DNA from: Streptomyces sp. CBMA123
GTDB lineage: Bacteria; Actinomycetota; Actinomycetes; Streptomycetales; Streptomycetaceae
Assembly (NCBI RefSeq): GCF_014596465.1
Contig: NZ_MECK01000190.1
Location: 1-56,198 of the forward strand
Direction of reading: 5' to 3'
Length of the DNA stretch: 56,198 nucleotides
Under the pieces are notes generated by a model. That model did not search any database. It was not told the origin of the DNA and saw only the letters and a list, made by a program, of their open reading frames with translations. Positions 32,789-42,300 of this stretch are shown here, in pieces. The translations under genes were made by a program, and so were the position numbers. The stretch's first letter is position 1. Each line of letters opens with the position of its first letter.

Positions 32789-34324
32789 ATGAAGCGCTCC
32801 AGTCGCTCGTCGTACCAGAACGCCAACTCCCGCTCCTCGGCGTCCTCCCGCCACTCGGGGTCCTCCCGCTCCGGCGGCGGCTCCTTCTACGGCGACCGCC
32901 CGTCCGGCGGCCGTGGCTCCCGTCAGGGCTCCGCCCAGCAGGGCGAGTTCGCGATGCCGGTCAGCACCACCCCGGCGCTGCCGGCCGTCGAGGCCTTCGA
33001 CGAGCTGGACATGCCCAAGGCCCTGCTCTCCATCCTGACCCGCCAGGGCGTCACGACACCGTTCCCGATCCAGGCCGCGACGCTGCCGAACTCGCTGGCC
33101 GGCCGCGACGTCCTGGGACGCGGCCGCACCGGCTCCGGCAAGACCATCGCGTTCGGGCTCGCCGTGCTGGCCCGCACCGCCGGGCAGCGGGCCGAGCCGC
33201 GCCGCCCGCTGGCCCTGGTGCTGGTCCCCACCCGCGAACTCGCGCAGCAGGTCACCGACGCCCTCACCCCCTTCGCCCACGCGGTGCGCCTGCGGATGGC
33301 GACCGTGGTCGGCGGGGTGTCGATCGGACGCCAGGCACACATGCTGAACCGGGGCGCGGAGGTGGTGGTGGCCACCCCCGGCCGGCTCAAGGACCTGATC
33401 CAGCGCGGCGACTGCCAGCTGGACGGGGTCGGCATCGCGGTGCTCGACGAGGCCGACCAGATGGCCGACATGGGCTTCCTGCCGCAGGTCACCGAGCTCC
33501 TTGACCAGGTGGCCGAGGGCTGCCAGACGATGCTGTTCTCCGCCACCCTGGACCGTAACGTCGACCGCCTGGTGCGCCGCTTCCTCAACGACCCGGTCAC
33601 CCACTCGGTGGACCCGTCCGCCGGAGCGGTCAGCACCATGGAGCACCACGTGCTCCATGTGCAGAACTTCGACAAGAACGCCACGATCGCCCACATCGCG
33701 TCCCGCGACGGCGGGGTGATCATGTTCACCGACACCAAGCACGGCGCGGACCGTCTGGTGCAGGACCTGCTCGCGAACGGGGTGAAGGCCGCGGCCCTGC
33801 ACGGCGGCAAGTCCCAGCCCCAGCGCACCCGCACCCTGGAGCAGTTCCGCACCGGCCAGGTCACCGCGTTGATCGCGACCAACGTCGCCGCCCGCGGCAT
33901 CCACATCGACGGACTCGACCTCGTCGTCAACCTGGACCCGCCCGCCGACCACAAGGACTACCTCCACCGGGGCGGCCGCACCGCCCGGGCCGGCGAGTCC
34001 GGCACCGTCGTCACGCTGGTGCTGCCCAACCAGCGCCGCGAGATGACCCGCATGATGGCCACCGCCGCCATCACCCCCATCACGACCAGGGTCAGCGCCG
34101 GCGACGAGGAGCTGGCCCGTATCACCGGTGCCCGGGTGCCCACCGGGATCCCCACCGTGATCGCCGATCCCGTCGTGGAACGGCCGCGCCGCAGCCCCTC
34201 CGCGAACCGCGGCCGGCGCGGCCGTCCCGCCTCCACCGTCGGTGACAACCGGGCTGCCGCGAGCCGAGACAACCAGAGCTCCTCCCGCCGTCGGGCCCCC
34301 AAGCGCGTCGCCCTCGCCGCGTAG
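32789..34324 (+). CDS. DEAD-box RNA helicase
   Basis: 511 residues. The N-terminal 55 are Ser/Arg/Gly-rich. Then: Q motif (TPFPIQAATLP, 90-100), Walker A (GRTGSGKT, 112-119), PTRELAQQV, ATPGRLKDL, DEAD box at 220-223, SAT, IMFTDTKH, TNVAARGIHIDGLD and HRGGRTARAG. The C-terminus is a basic, Arg/Ser-rich tail that would bind RNA. It resembles cold-induced RhlE/CsdA-type helicases that unwind structured RNA at low temperature. Position after a cold-shock gene supports a shared cold role. Confidence 0.95.
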   Translation: MKRSSRSSYQNANSRSSASSRHSGSSRSGGGSFYGDRPSGGRGSRQGSAQQGEFAMPVSTTPALPAVEAFDELDMPKALLSILTRQGVTTPFPIQAATLPNSLAGRDVLGRGRTGSGKTIAFGLAVLARTAGQRAEPRRPLALVLVPTRELAQQVTDALTPFAHAVRLRMATVVGGVSIGRQAHMLNRGAEVVVATPGRLKDLIQRGDCQLDGVGIAVLDEADQMADMGFLPQVTELLDQVAEGCQTMLFSATLDRNVDRLVRRFLNDPVTHSVDPSAGAVSTMEHHVLHVQNFDKNATIAHIASRDGGVIMFTDTKHGADRLVQDLLANGVKAAALHGGKSQPQRTRTLEQFRTGQVTALIATNVAARGIHIDGLDLVVNLDPPADHKDYLHRGGRTARAGESGTVVTLVLPNQRREMTRMMATAAITPITTRVSAGDEELARITGARVPTGIPTVIADPVVERPRRSPSANRGRRGRPASTVGDNRAAASRDNQSSSRRRAPKRVALAA

Positions 34325-34330
34325 CACCGC

Positions 34331-34361
34331 CGGGCCCGGCTCCCGGCGCGGACCGGGCCCG
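34331..34361 (+). terminator. Hairpin after the helicase gene
   Basis: CGGGCCCGG (34331-34339) pairs with CCGGGCCCG (34353-34361) across a 13-base loop, 7 bases after the stop codon. Confidence 0.6.
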
Positions 34362-34514
34362 CACCGACGGTGGAGGCGGGACGGCGACACCGGATTCGCC
34401 GTGCAGCTGTCCGTGGGCTGGTAGGTCGCGACGGTGTAGGTCGCGGCGCTGTGCCGGCGCCGTGGCCCGAAGGCTGCCCGCCCCGGCGCCGGCCAGGTGC
34501 GGCTTCGCCGGACC

Positions 34515-34735
34515 GGTGGGGCCGAGTCATCTGGACCTCCAGGTACTCGGCCCCGCCGGTCACGTGGTGGGCGCGGACGGCGTCCCGGCGGCCGGCGTGA
34601 GGGGCGAGCCCCGGAACCAGTGCGGTGACGCCCTCGGCGGCGAGCATCTCGGCGACCAGGCCGATCCGCGTGACGTTGGTCTTCCGGTCCTCGTGGGAGA
34701 AACCGAGGCCGGCGTGGAGGGGCCGTCGAAGCTCA
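34515..34735 (-). pseudogene. APS kinase (CysC-like) remnant
   Basis: In one minus-strand frame from about 34735, LHAGLGFSHEDRKTNVTRIG, then LVAEMLAAEGVTALVPGLAP, RRDAVRAHHV and AEYLEVQ, matches the middle of adenylyl-sulfate kinase (family pattern LGFSxEDRxxNVxRIGxVA, then ISPxRxxRDxVR). The Walker A end and the C-terminal third are missing, and the frame runs on as non-homologous sequence. It lies directly after the UDP-sugar dehydrogenase gene. It suggests that a sulfate-activating gene was once part of this locus. Confidence 0.7.
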
Positions 34736-34744
34736 TCGCCGTCG

Positions 34745-36016
34745 TCACAGCTGCACCGCTCGCGGGTGCCCGAGGGTCTTCCCCCGGGTGTCGAAGAGCA
34801 GATCCGCGCGGTCGGCGAGCTTGACGACGTCGATGTCGCTGTGGGGCTGGAGCAGGATCGTGAGGTCGGCCGTCTCGGCGTCGGCCAGGTAGTCCGTCAC
34901 CCGCTCCACCGGTGTTCCGGCCACGTCCCAGGTCGCGACCTTGGGATCGTAGTACCGGACGTCCGCCCCGCGTCGTCGCATTTCGAGCACGAGCGCGGTG
35001 GCCGGCGTCTCGCGCTGGTCGGAGATGTCGGGCTTGTAGGTGACGCCCAGCAGCAGCACCCGAGAGCCGTTCATCGCCTTGCCCCGGCCGTTGAGCAGAT
35101 CGACCGACCGCTGGACCACGTGCACCGGCATCCGCTGGTTGATCTCCTGCGCCAGCTCGACGAACCGGAACGGAATACCCAGCGACCGGACCTTGTGGGA
35201 GAGGTAGTTCGGGTCGATGGGAATGCAGTGGCCGCCCACGCCGGGCCCGGGATAGAACGGGGCGAATCCGAACGGCTTCGTCGAGGCGCAGCGGATGGCG
35301 TCCCACAGGTCGACGTCGATCTCCCGGCAGAACATGGCCATCTCGTTGACCAACGCGATGTTGACGTGCCGGTAGGTGTTCTCGAGGAGTTTCGCCATCT
35401 CTGCTTCCCGCGGGCTCTTGGCCTCCACCACCTCCCCGACGAAATGCTCGTAGAGCCGGCGGGCGGCCTTCGTGCAGTCCGGAGTGCACCCGCCGACCAC
35501 CTTGGGGGTGTTCTCAAGTCCGAAGTCGGGATTTCCCGGGTCGATGCGCTCGGGGGAGAAGGCGAGGTGGAAGTCGATCCCGACGCGCAGTCCGCCGGCC
35601 TCCAGCGCCGGCCGGACGACGTCATCGGTCGTGCCCGGGTAGGTCGTCGACTCCAGCACCACCAGCGTTCCGGCTCGCAGGTGATCGGCCACCACGGCGA
35701 CCGCGCTGTTCACCGCGGACAGGTCGGGAGCTCCGTGCGCGGTCAACGGGGTCGGCACGCAGATCACCACCGCCTTCGCGCCGGCGATCACCGAGGCCTC
35801 GGTGGTGGCCCTGAACCCGTGGTCCAGCATCGCCGCCACCTCGGCGTCGGAAATGTCATCGATGTGGGAGCGCCCCGCGTTGAGCCCGTCCACCACCGGA
35901 CGGCTCAGGTCCAAGCCCGCCACCCGCAGGCCCGCCCGGGCGGCCCCACGGACCAGCGGTAGGCCCACGTAGCCCAGGCCGACCACGACCAGATCAACAG
36001 GTGTACGGGAACTCAT
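34745..36016 (-). CDS. UDP-N-acetylglucosamine 6-dehydrogenase-type nucleotide-sugar dehydrogenase
   Basis: 423 residues from the ATG at 36016, about 11 bases after GAGGGG. NAD site GLGYVG (13-18), VPTPL, ESTTYPGTT, catalytic Cys264 in GGHCIPIDP and the C-terminal VTYKPDISDQRETPA. The WbpA/VipA-like subgroup oxidises UDP-GlcNAc or a related sugar at C6 to the uronate. It is the last intact gene of the leftward run and probably supplies a sugar for the glycosyltransferase at 53198 (inference). Confidence 0.9.
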   Translation of the reverse strand: MSSRTPVDLVVVGLGYVGLPLVRGAARAGLRVAGLDLSRPVVDGLNAGRSHIDDISDAEVAAMLDHGFRATTEASVIAGAKAVVICVPTPLTAHGAPDLSAVNSAVAVVADHLRAGTLVVLESTTYPGTTDDVVRPALEAGGLRVGIDFHLAFSPERIDPGNPDFGLENTPKVVGGCTPDCTKAARRLYEHFVGEVVEAKSPREAEMAKLLENTYRHVNIALVNEMAMFCREIDVDLWDAIRCASTKPFGFAPFYPGPGVGGHCIPIDPNYLSHKVRSLGIPFRFVELAQEINQRMPVHVVQRSVDLLNGRGKAMNGSRVLLLGVTYKPDISDQRETPATALVLEMRRRGADVRYYDPKVATWDVAGTPVERVTDYLADAETADLTILLQPHSDIDVVKLADRADLLFDTRGKTLGHPRAVQL

Positions 36017-36243
36017 TGCGCGCACAACCCCCCTCGGAGTGAAGCTTGGACGACGTTCAGGAGTGGATGACTCATCCGGTTCACCTCGGCGCGGGAACCG
36101 GTCGCGGCGCCGGCCGACGACTTCCCACCCCGACTTCCCACCCAGGTGAATCGAGCCACCGCCGGTGCGGCGACTGCGGAATTCCGGCAGTGGAACCGGC
36201 GTACGGATGCCGGTACTTGTCGGCCATTCCGGCGGATCGTGAC

Positions 36244-36273
36244 GGCAGCGGCAGCGGCAGCGGCAGCGGCAGC
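36244..36273. repeat. Five GGCAGC hexamers in tandem
   Basis: GGCAGC repeats five times without interruption, immediately beside the hairpin at 36274. It is a simple-sequence repeat able to change length by slippage. Confidence 0.8.
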
Positions 36274-36300
36274 TCGCGAGCCGGGCGTTCCGGCTCGCGA
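36274..36300 (-). terminator. Hairpin after the JmjC-type gene
   Basis: TCGCGAGCCGG-GCGTT-CCGGCTCGCGA: a perfect 11-base stem with 5-base loop, 120 bases after the oxygenase stop, and thus likely to end or reduce transcription of the long leftward operon. Confidence 0.65.
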
Positions 36301-36419
36301 GGCGATCGCCGCAGGTCTCCACCAGCGGAGTGCGGATCCAACGGTCGACCGGACGACCCGCGGCCGGTCGGGGCCGGCGGCCGCCGGATCCGCAGGGCTT
36401 CACGGCGTTCGTGCCGGCG

Positions 36420-37370
36420 TCACGACGGCGTCTCCCCTGCGCGCGTGGCCAGCGCGGATCGGGCGGGTTCCCCGCCGACGGCCTCCGCCCGGCGTGCCTC
36501 GGCGAGGACATCGGCGGCGGTGAGGCGGCCGGCTCCGGCGCGGAACCGGTCCAGCAGGTGCTCGGCGTCGTCCAGCAGCTCCTGCTCGGTGCGGGGGCGG
36601 TGGTTGAGCGGCATCCCGTCCAGCAACAGGCGCTCCAACGCCGCATGCAGCTCGGAGCGGCCGACCTCCCGGATCGTGAACGACAGGTGCACGGACAGCT
36701 CGTCCTGCTCCCCGACCGCCTCGTGGGCGAATCCGCGCGGGATGTAGAGCACCTCGCCCTCGCGCACGACCTCCGCCAGCAGCGCCGGGCCCACGTTGCC
36801 GGCCCGGCCCGGCGACCAGGCGGTGCTGCGCGGTCCGGCGTAGACCTTCCAGCGCTTGCCGCCCTGGATCTGCACCAGCAGCACGTCGGCGTCGTCGCGG
36901 TGGACGGGCAGGCCCTGCTCGCCGGGCGGGGTCGCGAACAGGAACGCCTCGACGCGGCGCCCGAGGCTCCGTTCGAGCAGTGTGGCGGCCTCGCGGGTGG
37001 CCATGTGCCAGTGCTCCACATTGCGCAGCAGCAGGGTCACGCCGTCGTCCATCATGCGTCTGATGCCCTCGGCGTCCGCGAAGCCCTCGGCGAGCACGTT
37101 GTTGACGGTGCGGGCCCTCGTGTAGTCGCCCATGTCGATCGGCGTGGACTTGCGCACCATTTCCAGGTAGGGCGCGCGCAGCAGTCCCGAATCGATCGCG
37201 TCGTCGACCTCCCGCAGGCTGATCGGGCTGAGCGAACCGATCGGGCCCGTCGAGTCGGGCGCCTGCTCCCGCTCCCGCGGCCTGAACACCGCCGGAGCGG
37301 TGCGCCAGTGTTTCGCGTAGAAGTCCGAGACGTCGCCGACCAGGCCCGGCAGTACTTCCCGACTCGTCAT
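36420..37370 (-). CDS. JmjC/cupin-type 2-oxoglutarate Fe(II) oxygenase
   Basis: 316 residues with GGAGGA just before the ATG. The iron triad is visible: His157 and Asp159 in PVHRDDADV, and His216 in GFAHEAV. Between them is the cupin pattern VQIQGGKRWKVYAG, then GEVLYIPRG. The family (ROXA/YcfD-like) hydroxylates amino-acid side chains of proteins, and in biosynthetic clusters of peptides or carrier-bound residues. Here it may hydroxylate a residue of the NRPS product (inference). It lies between the reductase and the hairpin at 36274. Confidence 0.85.
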   Translation of the reverse strand: MTSREVLPGLVGDVSDFYAKHWRTAPAVFRPREREQAPDSTGPIGSLSPISLREVDDAIDSGLLRAPYLEMVRKSTPIDMGDYTRARTVNNVLAEGFADAEGIRRMMDDGVTLLLRNVEHWHMATREAATLLERSLGRRVEAFLFATPPGEQGLPVHRDDADVLLVQIQGGKRWKVYAGPRSTAWSPGRAGNVGPALLAEVVREGEVLYIPRGFAHEAVGEQDELSVHLSFTIREVGRSELHAALERLLLDGMPLNHRPRTEQELLDDAEHLLDRFRAGAGRLTAADVLAEARRAEAVGGEPARSALATRAGETPS

Positions 37371-37398
37371 CGCATTCCTCCTTGTCCGGCCGGCAGGC

Positions 37399-38316
37399 TC
37401 AGCCCAGCCGCCCGTCGCCGTTCAGCTCGGCGAGCGCGGCGGCGTCGAGCTCGATGTTCAGGGCACCGAGCGCGATCGCGGCCTCGGCCGGGTCGCGGGG
37501 CCCGATGACGGGGAAGGCCGCCGGGTGCGCCAGCACGTAGGCGAGGGCGACGTTGATCGTCTCGACGCCGAGCCGCGCGGCCAGCCGCTGGGCGCGCTCG
37601 CGGCGGCCGCGGTTGGCCGGCGTGTCCCAGCAGCGCACCATGTTCGGGTCGAGCAGGCCGAGGTCGACGCCGGAGAAGAACCCGCGCGCCTGACTGGACC
37701 AGGGGATCAACGCCACGTCGTTCCGGGCGAACCAGGCGAGGTCGTCCTCATCGGCGGCGATGCACCCCGGGTACAGCGGCTCGGCCATCTTCGCCAGCGC
37801 GAAGTGGTTGCTCACCGCGGCGAAGCCCTGCCCGCCCGTGGAACGCGCGTACGCGGTGGCCTCCTCGACGCGGGCCCGTCGCCAGTTGGAACCGCCGTAG
37901 GCGCCGATCCGGCCGGCGCGGACCTCGGCCTCCAGCGCGTCCACCCATGCGCCGACCGGGATCTGCTCGTCGTCGCGGTGCAGCAGGTACATGTCCACCC
38001 GCGGGACGCCCAGGCGCTCCAGAGAGATCGAGAGCTCTTCGGCGATCGTCTCGGGCGCGCACTTCGGCGGGTGCGCCCCCTTGGCGATGATCACCGGCGG
38101 CTCGTCCGGCGTGTTGCGGGCCAGCCACGTGCCGAGGACCTCCTCGCACACGCCGCCGCCGTAGGCGAAGGCCGTGTCCAGGAGATTGCCGCCCTGCCCG
38201 AAGAAGTGCTCCAGCAGGGGTGCGGCCTTCTCGTACGTCCGCATGCCGGACGTGCCCAGCGTGATGCGCGAGACCTCGCGGTCCACGCCGGCGATCTTCC
38301 CGTACTTCATCGTCAT
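37399..38316 (-). CDS. Aldo/keto reductase
   Basis: 305 residues with GAGAGGG eight bases before ATG. The catalytic tetrad is Asp47, Tyr52, Lys79 and His113 (in LLDTAFAYGG, IIAKG and LLHRDD), and NADPH is bound by the C-terminal segment around VIGPRDPAEAAIALGAL. The barrel is slightly shorter than most. It would reduce a carbonyl, perhaps a sugar or a tailoring intermediate of the cluster (inference). It lies 13 bases after the kinase gene. Confidence 0.9.
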   Translation of the reverse strand: MTMKYGKIAGVDREVSRITLGTSGMRTYEKAAPLLEHFFGQGGNLLDTAFAYGGGVCEEVLGTWLARNTPDEPPVIIAKGAHPPKCAPETIAEELSISLERLGVPRVDMYLLHRDDEQIPVGAWVDALEAEVRAGRIGAYGGSNWRRARVEEATAYARSTGGQGFAAVSNHFALAKMAEPLYPGCIAADEDDLAWFARNDVALIPWSSQARGFFSGVDLGLLDPNMVRCWDTPANRGRRERAQRLAARLGVETINVALAYVLAHPAAFPVIGPRDPAEAAIALGALNIELDAAALAELNGDGRLG

Positions 38317-38329
38317 CGCTGCGTCCCTC

Positions 38330-39358
38330 TCATCGGGTCTCGGCGCTCAGGCCGACTTGTTCGAGTGCGGACCGGCTGGGCAGGTTCGCCATCACCTGCC
38401 GGACCTTGGTCCGCGCGAGCTCACGGTGTTCTTCGCGCGTGTCCGCCGCGATCGCGACCGACGCCTGCGTGTACAGGTTGTTGAGGACCGTGCCCAGGTA
38501 CCCGGAGAAGCACGACAGGTCCCTGACGCGGCCGGGGCCGCCGGCCCGTGCGTACGCGGCCGCCGTGGCGGCGACGCGGTCCGTCCGCGCCCGGCCGTCG
38601 GGTGCGTGCCAGGCCATCAGGGCCGCCGCGAGCTCGTGGTCGGCCGAGCCCGGCCCGGCGTTGTCCCAGTCGACGAGCACGAACCCGCCGGTGCGCTCAC
38701 GCATCACGTTCTCGGGCGTGAGATCGAGGTGGCACATGATCAGGGCGTCCCGGTCCAAGGGGACGACGAGCTCGGACAGCTCCCCGACCGCGGGCATCAG
38801 CCGTTCGAGCCGGTCGGCCCACCCGACGCGCTGTGCGCGCAGGGCGTCGAGCAGTTCCTGCCACTGATCCGCGGTCGGCACGCGCTCGAACCTGCTGTCC
38901 GGCGCACCGGCGTCCTGGTCCCGCAGAGCCAGCCGGTGCAGCCGGGCCAGGCAGTCGCCGAGCCAGTCCGCGGCCTGCTCGGCGGCGCGGTCCGCGGGAG
39001 TCAGGGGCCTGCCGTCGATCCAGCCGTAGAGCCGGACGTAGACGTCCCCGAGTTCAGGGGGAAGCCGGCACAGGTAGTCGCCGTCCACGGTGGGCAGGCT
39101 CTGCGGACACCCGACCCCGGCGGCCCGCGCCGCCGTCTCGAACCGGACCCGGCCGCGGATCTCCCGCTCGTCCTGGTCGTCGTCCCAGAACAGCTCCTTG
39201 AGCGCGTGCCGGGTGCCGGCGGCCGTCAGCTCCCAGATCCGGCCGCACAGCCCGCGGGCCGTCGGCTCCGCGCCGAGCGCGGTGCCGGCCAGCCCGAACC
39301 TTTCCCCCACGTAGGCCGCGGCGGCCGGTGTGGGGGTGAACGCCTGCTGGGTGCTCAT
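38330..39358 (-). CDS. Aminoglycoside-phosphotransferase-family kinase
   Basis: 342 residues; its ATG overlaps the NRPS stop as ATGA. N-lobe Lys54 in HALKELF, catalytic HLDLTPEN (His210, Asp212, Asn217) and the metal Asp230 in LVDWDNAGPG follow the APH/choline-kinase pattern. It phosphorylates a small hydroxylated molecule with ATP. In an antibiotic cluster it may give self-resistance, or be a biosynthetic kinase (inference). Nothing in the sequence shows which. Confidence 0.85.
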   Translation of the reverse strand: MSTQQAFTPTPAAAAYVGERFGLAGTALGAEPTARGLCGRIWELTAAGTRHALKELFWDDDQDEREIRGRVRFETAARAAGVGCPQSLPTVDGDYLCRLPPELGDVYVRLYGWIDGRPLTPADRAAEQAADWLGDCLARLHRLALRDQDAGAPDSRFERVPTADQWQELLDALRAQRVGWADRLERLMPAVGELSELVVPLDRDALIMCHLDLTPENVMRERTGGFVLVDWDNAGPGSADHELAAALMAWHAPDGRARTDRVAATAAAYARAGGPGRVRDLSCFSGYLGTVLNNLYTQASVAIAADTREEHRELARTKVRQVMANLPSRSALEQVGLSAETR

Positions 39359-42300
39359 CGGCCCGTCCGGCCCAGCTCGGCCGTCATCGACCGCACCGTC
39401 GGGAAGTCGAACACCGTGTCCACGCTGATCGCGCCGCCCAGCTTCGCCCGGACCCTGGACACCAGGCGCAGTGCCAGCAGGGAGTGCCCGCCGATCTCGA
39501 AGAAGTCGTCGTCGGGCCCCACGGCGACACCGCCGAGCACCTCCGACCAGAGCGCGGCCAGCTCCTGCTCGGGCCCGGTCAGCGGGGCGCGGCCGGCTGC
39601 GTCCGCGGTCCCGGCCGACGGGCCGGGCTCCGGCAGCGCCGCCCGGTCCAGCTTGCCGCTCGGCGACAGCGGCAGCCGATTCAGGTCGACGAGTGCCTGC
39701 GGCACCATGTAGGCGGGCAGCGCGGCCGCGAGGTGCTCGGTCAGTTCGGCGGAGGTCACGGCGGCGTCGGCCTTGACGACGTAGCCGATCAGCCTGGCCG
39801 GGTCGCCCTTCGGCTCGACGGCGCAATCCGCCACGGCCGGGTGGGCGAGCAGCACCTGCTCGATCTCGGTCGGCTCGATCCGGTAGCCCCGCAGCTTCAG
39901 CTGCCGGTCCGCGCGATGCAGGAACTCGAGCCCGCCGTTGCTCCGCAGCCGCACCACGTCGCCCGTCCGGTAGAACCGGCCGTCCTCGCCCGGCAGGGCG
40001 GTGAAGCGCTCCTCGGTGAGTCCGGCGGCGGTGTAGCCGTCGGCGACTCCGGTACCGCCCAGGTAGAGCTGGCCCGGCAGGCCCGGCGGCACCGGCCGCA
40101 GCCGGTCGTCGAGGACCCGGGCCACGGTGTTGGCCAGCGGCGTGCCGATCGGCACCGGCGACTCGCCGCCGTCGAGCCGGTACGCAGTCGACCAGATGGT
40201 GGTCTCGGTGGGGCCGTACAGGTTCCAGCAGACGGAGGCCCGTTCGACCAGCTCCGCCGCCAGGTCTGCGGGCATCGCCTCCCCGCCGCACAGCGCGGTG
40301 AACCGGTTGGCCGGCCACCACTTCGCGGCCACGAGCATGCGCCAGGTCAGCGGTGTCGCCTGCATGACCGTCGCCGAGTGCCGGGCCAGCAGGCCGACCA
40401 GCGCTTCCCCGTCCGAGGTCGACCTCTCGTCGGCGATCACCACCTGGCCGCCGGACACGAGCGGGAGCAGCAGTTCCAGCAGCGAGATGTCGAAGGCCAG
40501 CGTGGTCACGGCCAGCAGCGTGTCGGCCTCGGTGAAGCCGATCCGGGCCCGTATCGAGGCCAGGAGCCCGGCCAGCGCGCGCCGTGGCACTCGCACGCCC
40601 TTGGGCCGGCCGGTCGAGCCCGAGGTGTAGAGCACGTACGCCTCGCTCCCGGGGTCGGCGACGTACTCGGGAGCCGGTCCGGGTTTGCCGTTGACGAACT
40701 CCTTGTGACGGCCGGGGAACTGGCCGCCGATCTCCGGAGTGGTCACGATGACCTTGACGTCGGCGTCGTCGAGCACGTACTCGTTCCGAGCCGCGGGGTG
40801 CCGGTGGTCCAGCGGCACGAAGGCGGCGCCGGTCAGCAGCACGCCCACCAGTCCGACCACGGTGGAGACGGAGCGGTCGACGCACAGGCCGACCCGGTGG
40901 CCGGGGCCGATGCCGAGCGCGGCCAGTCGGCCGGCCAACCCCTCGGCCCGGGCCTGGAGTTCGGCGTAGGTCAGGGTCCGCCCGCCCGCCGTGACCGCCG
41001 GGGCGTCGGGGCGCGCGGCGGCCTGGCGCGCGATGAGCGCGACGACGTCGTCCTCGGCCGGGAAGTCCCGCGCCGTCCCGCTGGAGGCGGCGATGGCCGT
41101 GCGGTCCTCGGGCACGAGCATGTCCAGGGCGTCGACCGCCCCGCTCGGGTCGGCCACCGCCGAGCTCAGCAGCCGCAGGTAGTGGTCGACCATGCGCTGC
41201 GCCGCGTCCTGGTCGATCAGGTCGGTGTTGAACTCCCACATCAGGGCGAGCTTCTCCCGCTCGCCCGGGGCGCCCGCCCGGCGCAGCTGCTCGGCCCGGG
41301 GGATGACGACGACATTGAGGTCGAACTTGGCACTGCCGTTGTTGTGTTCGACCAGGGTGCCCCGCGCCCCCGGCCAGTCGAACGAGGGCACCGGCGAGTC
41401 GTGGAAGCTGAAGCAGGTCTGCACCAGTGCGTTCCGGCTCGGGTCGCGCGGCAGGTCCAACGCGCGCACGACGTCCTCGAAGGGGGCCTCGCCGTGCGCC
41501 AGCGCCTCCAGCACGGCGTCGCGGGTCTGGCCGAGCAGCTCCTGGAAGGACAGGTCCTCGCCCAACCGCAGCCGCATGCCGACCATGTTGACCAGCATGC
41601 CGAGCAGGTTCTCGGTCTCCGGGCTGTCGCGGTTGGCCAGCCAGGAGCCGATGGTCAGATCGCGGGCCCCGCTGTAACGGTTCATCAGCACGGCGAACCC
41701 GGCGAACATGACGACGAACAGCGACACGCCCTCGTCCCGCCCGCACTCGCGCAGCCGGGCATAGAGGTCGTCGGGCACCGCGACCCGGATGGCCGTGCCG
41801 CGGAAGGTCTGTTTGGGCGGGCGCGGTCGGCTCACGGCCAGGTCGAAGGTGCCCGTGCCGGCCAGGCGATCCGTCCAGTACGGAAGCACCTGCTCACGCC
41901 GGGCTGCGTAGCGCTCCCGCTGCCAGGCGGCGTAGTCGGCGAACTGGACCGGCAGGTCGGCCAGTTCGGGTTCGCGCCCGTCCGCCCACGCCGAGTAGAG
42001 CTCGCCGATCTCCCGCCAGAACACCGAGACCGACCAGCCGTCGTGCACCAGATGGTGCTCGGTCTCGACCAGCGCCCAGTCGTCCTGCGCCAGCCGGATC
42101 AGCGTCCACACGGCCAGCGGGCCGGTGGCGATGTCGAAGTCGCGGTCGAACTCGGCGCGGAGCGCCGCGGTCAGCGCCGCTTCGCGGTCGGCGTCCGCGA
42201 CCGCGCGCAGATCGAGCTCGTGCAGCGGCACCTCGGCCGGGTCGTGCACCACCTGGACCGGGCCGCTCCCGGTGAGGTGGAAGGTGGTGCGCAGGATCTC

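Larger units (their letters stand above)
36017..36419. other. Intergenic stretch between oxygenase and dehydrogenase genes
   Basis: 403 bases between two leftward genes. It holds a GGCAGC hexamer array and a strong hairpin (36274-36300), listed separately. No gene is seen. The sugar dehydrogenase probably has its own promoter near 36020-36060. Confidence 0.5.

Noticed and set aside
34560..35489. A long minus-strand frame overlapping the UDP-sugar dehydrogenase
   Set aside because: It is out of frame with the dehydrogenase motifs, which cover the same bases. Only the separate APS-kinase-like piece at 34515-34735 was kept.
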